Shown piece by piece: positions 1 through 7,820 of a DNA stretch of 64,000 bases; the stretch's first letter is position 1; each line of letters begins with the position of its first letter. Below the pieces are notes generated by a model that did not search any database, was not told the DNA's origin, and saw only the letters and a program-made list of their open reading frames with translations. Origin of the DNA: Flavobacterium sp. A45. GTDB taxonomy: Bacteria > Bacteroidota > Bacteroidia > Flavobacteriales > Flavobacteriaceae. The stretch is taken from positions 16,839 to 80,838 of the forward strand of contig NZ_MUNX01000063.1 of assembly GCF_002001005.1 (NCBI RefSeq), written 5' to 3'. The position numbers and the translations under genes are program-made.

Positions 1-577
1 TTGAAGGGTTGTCGCTTTTACGTGCAATTTTATCAATTTCATCAATAAAAACGATACCTCTTTCGGCTTTGGTTACATCATAATCGGCAGCTTGTAAAAG
101 ACGAGTTAGAATACTTTCAACATCTTCTCCAACATAACCTGCTTCGGTAAGCACTGTTGCATCAACAATAGCAAGTGGTACATCCAACATTTTGGCAATC
201 GTTTTGGCTACCAATGTTTTCCCTGTTCCAGTTTGCCCCACCATGATGATATTGCTTTTTTCAATCTCTACTTCATCGTCCAATTGCTGTTGCATTAAAC
301 GTTTGTAGTGATTGTAAACCGCAACGGACATCACTTTCTTGGTTTGCTCCTGTCCAATAACGTATTGATCAAGGAAAGCTCTAATTTCTTTTGGTTTCTT
401 TAAAATTAAATCACCAACTAGTTTCGAACCTCTATTCGTTTTTAATTCTTCCAGAACAATTCCGTGCGCCTGTTCGATACATTTATCACAAATGTGAGCA
501 TCGATACCCGCAATCAATAAATTGGTTTCTGGTTTTTTCCTTCCGCAGAAAGAACATTGTAATACTTGTTTTGCCAT
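1..577 (-). CDS. clpX: ATP-dependent Clp protease ATP-binding subunit ClpX (5' part)
   Basis: This is the AAA+ unfoldase that recognises substrates and feeds them to ClpP in the cytoplasm. Only about 192 N-terminal codons lie in the window; the rest runs off the left edge. The protein starts [12 protein letters not shown] and carries the ClpX-type zinc-binding domain (CSFC near residue 8 and CDKC further on). It continues into the AAA+ core with Walker A GQTGTGKT and Walker [10 protein letters not shown]. The start is the ATG at 575-577, just before a short-repeat spacer. clpP and tig lie upstream on the same strand, the usual tig-clpP-clpX order. Identity is secure from the zinc domain plus the Walker motifs. 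Confidence 0.96.
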   Translation of the reverse strand, partial: MAKQVLQCSFCGRKKPETNLLIAGIDAHICDKCIEQAHGIVLEELKTNRGSKLVGDLILKKPKEIRAFLDQYVIGQEQTKKVMSVAVYNHYKRLMQQQLDDEVEIEKSNIIMVGQTGTGKTLVAKTIAKMLDVPLAIVDATVLTEAGYVGEDVESILTRLLQAADYDVTKAERGIVFIDEIDKIARKSDNPS

Positions 578-583
578 CTTTTT

Positions 584-655
584 AGATTGCAGATTTCAGA
601 TTGCAGATTTCAGATTGCAATAAACTGCTATCTAAAATCTGTTATCTGTTATCTA
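584..655. repeat. 14-bp tandem repeat and imperfect hairpin between clpP and clpX
   Basis: Two exact copies of agattgcagatttc (584-597 and 598-611) and a partial third copy (612-619) are followed by partly complementary sequence at about 629-655 (tatctaaaatctgttatctg). The spacer can therefore fold into an imperfect stem. A related repeat lies at 6914-6952. It may be a processing or stability element in the clpP-clpX message or a dispersed intergenic repeat; the function is unknown. Confidence 0.7.
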
Positions 656-657
656 AT

Positions 658-1332
658 TTAACTTCTTCTCAACACTTCATCAATCATTCCGTATTCTTTG
701 GCTTCGTCAGCAATCATCCAATAATCGCGCTCACTGTCTTTGTGTACTCTTTCAAAAGTTTGTCCTGAATGTTGAGATATAATTTGATATAACTCATCTT
801 TCAATTTCAACATTTCGCGCAAGTTGATTTCCATATCAGTTGCAACTCCTTGAGCACCACCTGATGGTTGGTGAATCATTACTCTTGAATGAGGCAAAGC
901 CGAACGTTTTCCTGCAGCTCCTGCGCACAAAAGAACTGCTCCCATAGAAGCGGCCATTCCTGTACAAATTGTAGCTACATCCGGTTTGATGTATTGCATC
1001 GTATCATAAATCCCTAAACCTGCATAAACACTTCCTCCAGGTGAATTCAAATAAATCTGAATATCTTTGGAAGCATCAGCACTTTCCAAGAACAATAACT
1101 GCGCCTGAACGATGTTTGCAATCTGATCATCAATTCCCGTGCCAAGAAAAATAATTCTGTCCATCATTAATCTCGAAAAAACATCCAATTGAGAAATATT
1201 CAACTGACGCTCTTCTATAATATAAGGAGTCATATTTTTTGGATTCATCGCAGCCACTATTTTATCATAGTACATTGCATTTACACCTTGACCCTTAATA
1301 GCAAATTTTTTGAATTCTTTTCCGTAGTCCAT
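658..1332 (-). CDS. clpP: ATP-dependent Clp protease proteolytic subunit ClpP
   Basis: This is the serine peptidase of the ClpXP complex, which degrades unfolded and tagged cytoplasmic proteins. At 224 residues it is of normal length with a short N-terminal extension. The catalytic triad is readable: Ser129 in GMAASMGA, His154 in MIHQPSGG and Asp203 in ERDYWM. The spacings (25 and 49 residues) match E. coli ClpP. The substrate-binding signature NSPGGSVYAG precedes the serine. It sits between tig (upstream, 189 bp away) and clpX (downstream, 80 bp), so it probably shares a transcript with clpX. Confidence 0.98.
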   Translation of the reverse strand: MDYGKEFKKFAIKGQGVNAMYYDKIVAAMNPKNMTPYIIEERQLNISQLDVFSRLMMDRIIFLGTGIDDQIANIVQAQLLFLESADASKDIQIYLNSPGGSVYAGLGIYDTMQYIKPDVATICTGMAASMGAVLLCAGAAGKRSALPHSRVMIHQPSGGAQGVATDMEINLREMLKLKDELYQIISQHSGQTFERVHKDSERDYWMIADEAKEYGMIDEVLRRS

Positions 1333-1468
1333 TTTAAAAAGTTTATATGTTTATAAGGTATATTTTTTAATATTTTTCTGTCCAAATGGTAAAGCAAAGG
1401 TTGTTCCTTTTTGTTTTTTGTGACAAACTGTCTCGTTTTTCATTATATCAATACCTATTCAAACAAAA

Positions 1469-1498
1469 GAGCGTCAAAACAAAAATCTTTTGACGCTC
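1469..1498 (-). terminator. Hairpin downstream of tig
   Basis: A perfect 11-bp stem is formed by gagcgtcaaaa (1469-1479) and ttttgacgctc (1488-1498) with an 8-nt loop. On the minus strand it lies just beyond the tig stop codon and is followed by a T-rich stretch, as expected for an intrinsic terminator. Confidence 0.8.
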
Positions 1499-1521
1499 AA
1501 ATATACTTATTTTTTTATAAA

Positions 1522-2847
1522 TTATTCTCCGTAAGAAGCAGCAATAAACTCTTCATAAGTCACTTCTTTAGTAGTTGGGTTCGCTTTTTCCTTGAATAAT
1601 TCAAGTAATTTAGCTGCAACAACTTGGTCAGAAAGTCTTTTTACTTCTTCTTGATTAGACAATACTCTTGCTACAATTCCTTGAACTTCTTCGTCAGTTG
1701 GATTTGTTTGTCCAAATTGAGCCATTTGCTGTTTGATTGCATTTGTTGTAAATGATTTCAAATCTTCAAAAGTAATTTGGATATTGCTTGAAGCCATTGC
1801 TTTTCCTTCAATCAATTGGAAACGCAATCCTCTTTCAGATCTTGCATATTCTACGATTGCTTCTTCTGGAGTCAATTGTTTTTCTCCTACAGTCTGCAAC
1901 CATTTGATTAAGAATTCAGATGGTAAATCGAATTTTGTGTTTTCAATCAAAAATTCCTGAACATCTGCCAATAATTTTTGGTCAGCTTGCTGTGCAAATT
2001 GAGCTTCAGCATCTTCTTTAATTTTTGCTTTTAAATCTTCCAAAGAAGCAACTTTTCCTTCTCCGAATAATTTGTCGAATAATTCTTGGTTCAATTCAGC
2101 TGGCTCTGAAACATTAATAGCGCTGATAGTGAAATCAACATCAATTGCCAAATCATGTACATTATCGTGACCTACTTTCAAGTAATCCATCAATTGGTGA
2201 TCGTCTTGAAATAAACCTTTTGTATTTACTGTTACAACATCTCCAACTTCTTTTCCGATGAACAAATCAGCAGTCGCTTTATCTTTAAATACATCTAAAG
2301 AGAAAGTCGTTTGGTTATCAATTCCGTTTTCTGTATTTACAAAAGTACCCGCGATATCAGAATCTGCAGTAACTTTTTCAACAGGATTTGCATTTCCAAA
2401 TTGTTTTTGGATACGTGCTACTTGACCATCAATTAATTTATCATCAGCAGTAACAACATATTTTACGATATCATTTTTAGCTTCAAGATCCAATTCAAAA
2501 CTTGGCACTAAACCAATTTCGAATTCGAAAACCAATTCTTCAGCATCCCAGTTAAAGTTTTCGTTAACTTTAGGAAGTGGAGTTCCCAAAAGATTTAATC
2601 TTTCAGATTGCACAAAACGCTCTAAAGCCAAATCAACAACTTTCTTTACTTCTTCTTGTTTGATAGCCTTACCGTATTGTTTTTCAACAAGGTCTTTAGG
2701 CACAGCACCTTTTCTAAAACCTTTTACAGTCGCCAAAGGCATTTTTTCGTTTATTCTTTTTGCTACTTGTCCTTTGTAATCCATGTGAACAACTGTCATT
2801 ACAATCGTTTCATTCACAGCGTCTATTGCTACTCTTTTGATATCCAT
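1522..2847 (-). CDS. tig: Trigger factor
   Basis: This is the ribosome-associated folding chaperone that meets nascent chains at the exit tunnel. The 441-residue product has the N-terminal ribosome-docking loop GFRKGAVP at residues 43-50, the same position as the GFRxGxxP signature of the family. A central PPIase-like region and the long helical C-terminal chaperone module follow. The central domain looks divergent from the proteobacterial FKBP fold, which is common in Bacteroidota. It is the first gene of a leftward tig-clpP-clpX cluster. Its promoter region holds a striking perfect inverted repeat (2875-2907). Confidence 0.93.
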   Translation of the reverse strand: MDIKRVAIDAVNETIVMTVVHMDYKGQVAKRINEKMPLATVKGFRKGAVPKDLVEKQYGKAIKQEEVKKVVDLALERFVQSERLNLLGTPLPKVNENFNWDAEELVFEFEIGLVPSFELDLEAKNDIVKYVVTADDKLIDGQVARIQKQFGNANPVEKVTADSDIAGTFVNTENGIDNQTTFSLDVFKDKATADLFIGKEVGDVVTVNTKGLFQDDHQLMDYLKVGHDNVHDLAIDVDFTISAINVSEPAELNQELFDKLFGEGKVASLEDLKAKIKEDAEAQFAQQADQKLLADVQEFLIENTKFDLPSEFLIKWLQTVGEKQLTPEEAIVEYARSERGLRFQLIEGKAMASSNIQITFEDLKSFTTNAIKQQMAQFGQTNPTDEEVQGIVARVLSNQEEVKRLSDQVVAAKLLELFKEKANPTTKEVTYEEFIAASYGE

Positions 2848-2874
2848 CTTCTTCTTTAATTTACATTATAAAAT

Positions 2875-2907
2875 TGGGTTGCAAAATTATGAATTTTTTG
2901 CAACCCA
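2875..2907. repeat. Perfect 12-bp inverted repeat over the tig promoter
   Basis: The arms are tgggttgcaaaa (2875-2886) and ttttgcaaccca (2896-2907), separated by 9 nt. It overlaps the -7 box and the likely transcription start of tig. It could be an operator for a dimeric regulator or a 5' RNA hairpin. It is not followed by a gene end, so a terminator is unlikely. Confidence 0.75.
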
Positions 2908-2912
2908 AACAA
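2882..2912 (-). promoter_or_regulatory. Predicted tig promoter (Bacteroidota type)
   Basis: On the minus strand a TAATTTTG -7 box (2889-2882) fits the TAnnTTTG consensus, with a TTG (2912-2910) 20 bp upstream as a -33 candidate. It lies about 35 bp before the tig start. The -7 box is embedded in the inverted repeat 2875-2907. Confidence 0.5.
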
Positions 2913-2982
2913 GTATTTTAAGATTTTGAATTTTAGACAATTATTTAATGAAATCAGGAGAAAATATATCTCTCAACATTGT

Positions 2983-3060
2983 CAAAAATTAACCGTAAAA
3001 GAATCACTAAGCTTTGCGAACATTGCGCTTCCTTTGAACTATCTGCGGTTAAATTTTTGA
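2983..3060. repeat. Degenerate GC-richer intergenic repeat with inverted ends
   Basis: Ends caaaaattaaccg (2983-2995) and cggttaaatttttg (3046-3059) are inverted copies differing by one inserted base. They bracket an internal run of ctttgcg/attgcg-like words. The composition differs from the flanking AT-rich DNA. It resembles the dispersed tttgcg-rich repeats seen between Flavobacterium genes. The right end covers the stop codon of the MOSC gene. Confidence 0.55.
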
Positions 3061-3876
3061 GTTATAACTTAAAATCCGAACCGTATCACCAACTGAAACA
3101 GTCCCTAATCCCAGTCCAATGACATTTTGACCAAATAAAACTTTATTGCCAAAATTTCTATACTGAGCCAATGTTTTCAATGGATCTTTTCCAGAAACCA
3201 TTCCCTTTTCTTGATCCACAGTCGTCATCACACATCGGTCACAAGGCTTTACACCAATAAAAGAAACACCTCCAATTTTAAATTCTCTCCAAGCATCCTC
3301 TTCAAAAGCTTCTCCATTGGTAAAAACAAAATTCGGTCGAAAACGATTCATTGGAACTTTAACTTCCAATCGCCCGTTCAAATCATCCAATGAAGACTGT
3401 CCAATAATCAAAAAAGGATAGGCATCCGAAAAAGAAGTGATTTCATTACCCGTAATAGCATAATCTGGATCTAATTTTCGTTCACTTTCATCCGGCATAT
3501 ACACCAACCGGACCGAAAACCCCAAAAGTTTGGTAAACCAGTCGGTAATCGTTTGACTCACTTCATAAGCCTCAATCGTATCATCCCAAACTGTAACTTC
3601 AATTTTAGAAGCTGCGTCAAAAAAAACAGGTTGCAACTGAATATCTATTGATTCCAAAAGCACTCTGTGCGTAATCCTCAAAAAATCTCCTGCAATTTCT
3701 GGCTTAAAAAGAGCCAATTCAGGATATTCTCTTTGTGACAAAAACCTTCCGTCATTATCTACTAATAACCAGCGGCGGTCCAATTCCAGACCACGATCGG
3801 TAACTTTGGATTCCTGCAATGGGATTCCTCCTAATGATTTCACAGGATAAACCCAAATTTCTGAAAGCTGTAACAT
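3049..3876 (-). CDS. MOSC domain-containing protein (YcbX/mARC-like molybdenum-cofactor oxidoreductase)
   Basis: The 275-residue protein has the MOSC N-terminal beta-barrel domain (about residues 1-115, including YPVKSLGG and LDRRWLLVD) followed by the MOSC domain. The motif KPCDRCVMTTVD at about 210-221 contains the cysteine that ligates molybdenum in YcbX and mARC proteins (RC followed by two threonines). Family members reduce N-hydroxylated compounds or move sulfur to the cofactor. The protein ends soon after the MOSC domain, so it lacks the 2Fe-2S ferredoxin tail of E. coli YcbX and would need a separate electron donor. The stop codon falls inside an intergenic repeat. Substrate cannot be inferred. 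Confidence 0.85.
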   Translation of the reverse strand: MLQLSEIWVYPVKSLGGIPLQESKVTDRGLELDRRWLLVDNDGRFLSQREYPELALFKPEIAGDFLRITHRVLLESIDIQLQPVFFDAASKIEVTVWDDTIEAYEVSQTITDWFTKLLGFSVRLVYMPDESERKLDPDYAITGNEITSFSDAYPFLIIGQSSLDDLNGRLEVKVPMNRFRPNFVFTNGEAFEEDAWREFKIGGVSFIGVKPCDRCVMTTVDQEKGMVSGKDPLKTLAQYRNFGNKVLFGQNVIGLGLGTVSVGDTVRILSYNSKI

Positions 3877-3912
3877 AACATTATTTTTTTTTCAAATCTA
3901 CAAATTAAACTT

Positions 3913-5040
3913 CTACACAAGAGTCAATAAATACCCTAAAACAGAACCGCCAATTACGATAAAACTACTATTGATATTTTTAAAACAAAAAGCAATAGCA
4001 AGGCTCGTTAATCCGATACAGATGGTTCTCCAATCTGTAATTGTTGTCACTACCAGATCCACACAGACTGCCAAAATAATTGCTACAGATGCAACATTTA
4101 CCGCATCCAAGAAAACAGCGAATAGTCTAGAATTCCTCATTTTCTTCACCAACGGATTCAACAAAGCAACAAACAAAAACGAAGGCAAAAAGATTCCGAC
4201 AGTTGCCAGTAAAGCCCCAGTCCAATCATTAATTTGATACCCAATAAAAGTAACGGAAGAAAATACCGGGCCAGGCGTAAACTGTCCTACCGCAATCGCA
4301 TCTATTAATTGATGACGCGATAAAATTCCTGTTGTAACTAATTCGCTATCCAAAAAAGCAAACAAAACATAACCACTTCCATAGAGAATGGCTCCAATTT
4401 TTAGAAATATTAAAAACAAACTCCAATTGGAAACCGAAGCACTAGGAGAAATTGAAAAAGGAAAAGCTACAATGGGCAAAAAATTTTGATCAATATTTTG
4501 AAATGGTTTATTTTTTATTCCAAACACGAATAAAGCCAAAAACCCAGCACCAAACAATAAGTACAATTCGTTAAAATTCAACAATGATAATATCAAAACT
4601 AGGATTCCAATTATGTATAGTTCAGCTGTTTTTAATGATTTTTTAGCCAAAGGAAAAATAGCAAAAAGAATTATCGCAATTATAGCCGGCTTTATTCCAT
4701 AAATAAACGGCTGAATTTCTGGAAGTTGTCCGTACTTTTTGTACACCCAAGCAAAAAAACCCGTTATCAATACTGCCGGAAAAATAAAACAAAGTCCGGC
4801 AACTATCAATCCTCTCCAACCGGCTTTTTCCTGACCAATATGAATTGCCATTTCGGTACTATTGGGACCAGGAATCAAATTGGTAGCGCCTACCAAATCC
4901 AAAAAGTGTTGTTCGGTTATCCACTTTTTCTTGGTAACTACTTCCTCTTTCATCATTGCGATATGAACCGCTGGCCCACCAAAACCAATAGTCCCTAATT
5001 TTAAAAACAATTGAGCAAGTTCCTTCAAATTATTATTCAT
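3913..5040 (-). CDS. chrA: Chromate efflux transporter (CHR family)
   Basis: This is a predicted inner-membrane transporter of the CHR superfamily, whose characterised members export chromate. At 375 residues it has the long, two-domain CHR architecture. The first half has FGGPAVHIAMM and GPNSTEMAIHIG. The second half has the related GQFTPGPVFSSVTFIGYQ. Each half is followed by several hydrophobic helices, about ten in total. Such inverted duplicated halves are typical of the family. It is read in the same direction as the MOSC gene 36 bp downstream. Substrate specificity is inferred from family only. Confidence 0.88.
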   Translation of the reverse strand: MNNNLKELAQLFLKLGTIGFGGPAVHIAMMKEEVVTKKKWITEQHFLDLVGATNLIPGPNSTEMAIHIGQEKAGWRGLIVAGLCFIFPAVLITGFFAWVYKKYGQLPEIQPFIYGIKPAIIAIILFAIFPLAKKSLKTAELYIIGILVLILSLLNFNELYLLFGAGFLALFVFGIKNKPFQNIDQNFLPIVAFPFSISPSASVSNWSLFLIFLKIGAILYGSGYVLFAFLDSELVTTGILSRHQLIDAIAVGQFTPGPVFSSVTFIGYQINDWTGALLATVGIFLPSFLFVALLNPLVKKMRNSRLFAVFLDAVNVASVAIILAVCVDLVVTTITDWRTICIGLTSLAIAFCFKNINSSFIVIGGSVLGYLLTLV

Positions 5041-5120
5041 TTACTTTAAAAATACTTATTACTACACAGAGACCCTTAAAAACGCATTATACTGTTCATT
5101 CCCAAAATTAAAACAAAAAA

Positions 5121-5143
5121 AACAGCCTTATCAAAGGGCTGTT
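5121..5143 (-). terminator. Intrinsic terminator after the metal-binding secreted protein gene
   Basis: Arms aacagcc (5121-5127) and ggctgtt (5137-5143) form a stem. On the minus strand it is followed by an eight-base T run (plus-strand A run just before 5121). It lies 27 bp beyond the stop codon at 5170. Confidence 0.8.
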
Positions 5144-5169
5144 AGAAAAATCAATCTTCGAAATTTAAT

Positions 5170-5514
5170 TTATTTTTTATCACTCTTCCTTTCGGTCATA
5201 GCCATACCACATTTTGGGCACTTACCTGCTTTGTCAGATGCAGATCCATCCATAGTACAAACATATTTGCTTTTTGCGACAGTAGTAGCTTTATTTTCTT
5301 TTGCAGTAGTGGCATGTACCGTTTCTTTACTCGCCACCAAATCCATTCCACACTTACTGCATTTTCCTTTTTTATCACTCACTACTTTGGGATGCATCGG
5401 ACAAGTATACATTGTTTTTTGAACTTCTTTTTTAGGGGCTGTAGCAGTCGTTTGAGCTGACGCGGCTGTCCCCATAGCAAAGAAAGCCATTAAGGCAATA
5501 ATTAATGTTTTCAT
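5170..5514 (-). CDS. Secreted protein with two heavy-metal-binding (HMBD-like) motifs
   Basis: This 114-residue protein has a Sec signal peptide (MKTLIIALMAFFAMGTAASAQ). It carries two copies of the short metal-binding module also found at the N-terminus of some copper ATPases and CusB-like proteins. Copy 1 reads YTCPMHP...GKCSKCGMDL (about residues 36-60). Copy 2 reads YVCTMDG...GKCPKCGMAM (about 84-107). Copy 2 has lost the MHP part of the first half-site. The protein is probably periplasmic or surface-exposed and may buffer copper or other soft metals. It is monocistronic, with its own terminator. Confidence 0.8.
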   Translation of the reverse strand: MKTLIIALMAFFAMGTAASAQTTATAPKKEVQKTMYTCPMHPKVVSDKKGKCSKCGMDLVASKETVHATTAKENKATTVAKSKYVCTMDGSASDKAGKCPKCGMAMTERKSDKK

Positions 5515-5597
5515 GATTTTATTATTATTTTTGATTAAACTTTATTTGAATTACTTTTTTAATTGTTAAGTTGAAAATCTTTATCGAATAATAATTA

Positions 5598-5640
5598 TAA
5601 AAAAACTGCATTCGGCATTCCATAGAATACTAAATGCAGT
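5598..5640 (-). terminator. Hairpin with T-tract downstream of the small membrane protein gene
   Basis: Arms actgcatt (5605-5612) and aatgcagt (5633-5640) enclose an inner attc/gaat stem. On the minus strand the hairpin is followed by an eight-base T run. It lies 114 bp beyond the stop at 5754. Confidence 0.7.
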
Positions 5641-5753
5641 CAATATTTATATCAAGAGTTCATGTTGTTCATTCTATTAAAATCTTTGAACAAAATTACA
5701 TTATCCCAACTTCAAAATAAGAAGCAACATTAACAGTTTTAAAAATACCAAAA

Positions 5754-6095
5754 CTATTTATCACCAATAATAGAATAAATAATAGACTGGGATAATGACA
5801 ATATAATACTAAAAAACATAGCGACCCAAAATGTATCGACGGTAAACCCTCCCACAATCTTGGTGCATAATAAAATAATCAAGGCATTTACCACCAATAA
5901 AAACAACCCTAAAGTCACAATTGTAAAGGGCAAAGTCAACAGTACCATTATAGGCTTAATAAAAATATTAAGCAACCCCAAAACAACAGCAACGACCATT
6001 GCTGTGTAGGGCCCAGCTACTTGTACTCCCGGCAAAAAATGAGCAATTCCAAAAACCAATACAGCGGTAACAATTATTCTTATAATTAAATTCAT
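5754..6095 (-). CDS. Small membrane protein of the phage holin family 4 / YvlD type
   Basis: The 113-residue product is almost entirely hydrophobic, with about four transmembrane helices. It contains the family-typical run GLLNIFIKPIMVLLTLP followed by VTLGLFLLVVNALIILL. This matches the PF04020 superfamily, named after phage holins but widespread as chromosomal membrane proteins of unknown role (YvlD in Bacillus). There are no phage genes nearby, so a lysis role is unlikely. The ATG at 6095 is preferred over an in-frame TTG two codons upstream. Confidence 0.82.
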   Translation of the reverse strand: MNLIIRIIVTAVLVFGIAHFLPGVQVAGPYTAMVVAVVLGLLNIFIKPIMVLLTLPFTIVTLGLFLLVVNALIILLCTKIVGGFTVDTFWVAMFFSIILSLSQSIIYSIIGDK

Positions 6096-6150
6096 AATCA
6101 AGTCTTTTAAAATTTTAATAAATATAATAAATTTTCAATACTATACTAAT

Positions 6151-6912
6151 TTATTTTAAAAAATCACTTGCTAATTCATAAAACATTGTAGGGTTTTCGG
6201 CATGCAACCAATGTCCAACATTAGGAATTGTCGCTACTGTAGATACTGGAAAATGTTTTTTAATTTCATCAAAATCGCTATCAAGTATATAATTAGAACT
6301 TCCTCCACGTATAAAAAGTGTTGGCTTTTCAAAAATCAAATCCGAAGCTAATGCCTTACCGATTTCATCAATTTTTTTATTAAAAGCGTTCAAATTAAAT
6401 CGAAAAGCCAATTGCCCTGGTTCTTGCCAATACAAGCTTTTCATCAAAAATTGACGAGTCCCAAAATCGGGTATATACTTTTTCATTATTTCCTCAACCT
6501 CAGTCCGACTTGGTTTAACTGAAAAATCAACAGCATTCAATCCCGCCAATATATCCTGATGATGAGGAGCATAAAACTTGGGACCAATATCAGCAACTAT
6601 CAATTTATCAACTAAATTAGGATAGGACGTAGCCAAAAGCATGGCCGTTTTCCCTCCCATCGAATGTCCAATTACATCTATCGATTCAAGACCGTTTTGC
6701 TGACAATAATCGAAAACATCTTGAACCATAATTTCATAACTAAATTCATCCGAATGAAAACTGCGTCCATGATTGCGCATATCCAACAGATGCACCTGAA
6801 AACCATCGGCGACAAATTGGACTCCTAATGTTTTCCAATTGTCGGACATTCCGAGAAAACCGTGAATTATAAGCAAAGCTTTTCCAGAACCTTCAATTTT
6901 TGAGTAGAGCAT
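6151..6912 (-). CDS. Alpha/beta hydrolase (YbfF-like esterase)
   Basis: The 253-residue protein has a classic alpha/beta-hydrolase fold. The oxyanion-hole motif HGFLG is near residues 17-21. The nucleophile elbow GHSMGG places Ser84, His234 is in NVGHWLHAENP, and the acid is probably Asp211 in the ILDSDF segment. The sequence GMSDNWKTL after the oxyanion motif is characteristic of the YbfF/ABHD11 esterase group. There is no signal peptide, so it is cytoplasmic. The natural substrate is unknown. A repeat-rich 80-bp spacer separates it from pdxJ upstream, on the same strand. Confidence 0.88.
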   Translation of the reverse strand: MLYSKIEGSGKALLIIHGFLGMSDNWKTLGVQFVADGFQVHLLDMRNHGRSFHSDEFSYEIMVQDVFDYCQQNGLESIDVIGHSMGGKTAMLLATSYPNLVDKLIVADIGPKFYAPHHQDILAGLNAVDFSVKPSRTEVEEIMKKYIPDFGTRQFLMKSLYWQEPGQLAFRFNLNAFNKKIDEIGKALASDLIFEKPTLFIRGGSSNYILDSDFDEIKKHFPVSTVATIPNVGHWLHAENPTMFYELASDFLK

Positions 6913-6913
6913 T

Positions 6914-6952
6914 TTGATTTTAGATTGCAGATTTTAGATTGCAGATTGCAGA
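6914..6952. repeat. agattgcagatttt short repeats upstream of the hydrolase gene
   Basis: Tandem units agattgcagatttt (6922-6935) and agattgcagattgcaga (6936-6952) match the repeat at 584-619. Both sit in short spacers between same-strand genes, suggesting a dispersed intergenic element rather than chance. Confidence 0.65.
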
Positions 6953-6992
6953 ATTCAAACCCTACATTTCCGAATCATTAATCTATTAAAAA

Positions 6993-7706
6993 CTATTTTA
7001 ATTTTTGCAGATACATATTTACCACATTGTCCAAACCAAGATAAATAGCTTCGGAAATAAGGGCGTGACCAATGGAAACTTCCAATAATCCTGGAATATT
7101 TTGTTTAAAAAACTGAACATTATCCAAACTCAAATCATGACCAGCATTAATTCCTAAGCCTAATTCGTTTGCCAAAACTGCCGATTTAACATACGAATCA
7201 ATTCCCTTTTCATTCCCTAAACCGTATTGGTGTGCAAAAGCTTCAGTGTATAATTCGATTCTATCGGTTCCTGTTTTTTGGGCACCTTCAATCATTTCAA
7301 GAATTGGGTCAACAAAAATGGAGGTTCTAATTCCATTACGTTGAAATTCCTGAATAACTTCCGATAAATACGACTGATTTTTTATAGTATCCCAGCCTGC
7401 AGACGAAGTAATTGCCCCAATAGCATCTGGAACCAAGGTTACTTGATCTGGCTTACACTCTAAAACTAAATCGATAAAATTATGCTGAGGATTTCCCTCA
7501 ATATTATATTCAGTGTAAACAATTGCTTTTAAATCTCGTGCATCTTGATAACGAATGTGACGCTCATCTGGGCGAGGGTGAATCGTAATTCCTTGACCTC
7601 CAAATTTCTGAATATCAGCAGCTACTTTTAGCAAATCAGGCACATTTCCTCCACGCGCGTTACGCAAAGTGGCAATTTTATTTATATTAACGCTAAGTTT
7701 TGTCAT
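6993..7706 (-). CDS. pdxJ: Pyridoxine 5'-phosphate synthase
   Basis: PdxJ condenses 1-deoxyxylulose 5-phosphate with 3-amino-2-oxopropyl phosphate to give pyridoxine 5'-phosphate, the last ring-forming step of DXP-dependent vitamin B6 synthesis. At 237 residues the length is standard. Visible family motifs are the N-terminal LSVNINKIATLRNARGG, ITIHPRPDERHI, and the C-terminal GINAGHDLSLDN and EVSIGHALISEA. It is transcribed divergently from the CBS gene, and the 114-bp spacer holds candidate promoters on both strands. Confidence 0.97.
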   Translation of the reverse strand: MTKLSVNINKIATLRNARGGNVPDLLKVAADIQKFGGQGITIHPRPDERHIRYQDARDLKAIVYTEYNIEGNPQHNFIDLVLECKPDQVTLVPDAIGAITSSAGWDTIKNQSYLSEVIQEFQRNGIRTSIFVDPILEMIEGAQKTGTDRIELYTEAFAHQYGLGNEKGIDSYVKSAVLANELGLGINAGHDLSLDNVQFFKQNIPGLLEVSIGHALISEAIYLGLDNVVNMYLQKLK

Positions 7707-7746
7707 AGAAAAGGTATTAATAGGTATCTAATTATATTTGATAAGA

Positions 7747-7754
7747 CAAAAATA
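7747..7754 (-). promoter_or_regulatory. Predicted pdxJ -7 box
   Basis: TATTTTTG on the minus strand fits TAnnTTTG and lies about 40 bp before the pdxJ start. No clear TTG -33 element was found at the right distance, so this is only a candidate. Confidence 0.4.
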
Positions 7755-7780
7755 CAAAGTAAAACCTAGCAGATTTTGTA

Positions 7781-7788
7781 TATTTTTG
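7781..7788 (+). promoter_or_regulatory. Predicted promoter -7 box for the CBS-nadK pair
   Basis: TATTTTTG at 7781-7788 fits TAnnTTTG and lies 32 bp before the chosen ATG at 7821. This favours the ATG at 7821 over the upstream in-frame TTG at 7776, which would precede the promoter box. Confidence 0.45.
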
Positions 7789-7820
7789 ATTATTTTGCGT
7801 CGATTATTGAGGATAGATTT

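Noticed and set aside
1421..1434. GACA-N3-TGTC palindrome upstream of clpP as a stress-regulator site
   Set aside because: Arms are only 4 bp and no second copy was found near other stress genes in the window; too weak to report as a site.
5754..6095. Holin-like protein as evidence of a prophage
   Set aside because: The family is widespread in chromosomes, and no integrase, capsid, tail or lysin genes are nearby.
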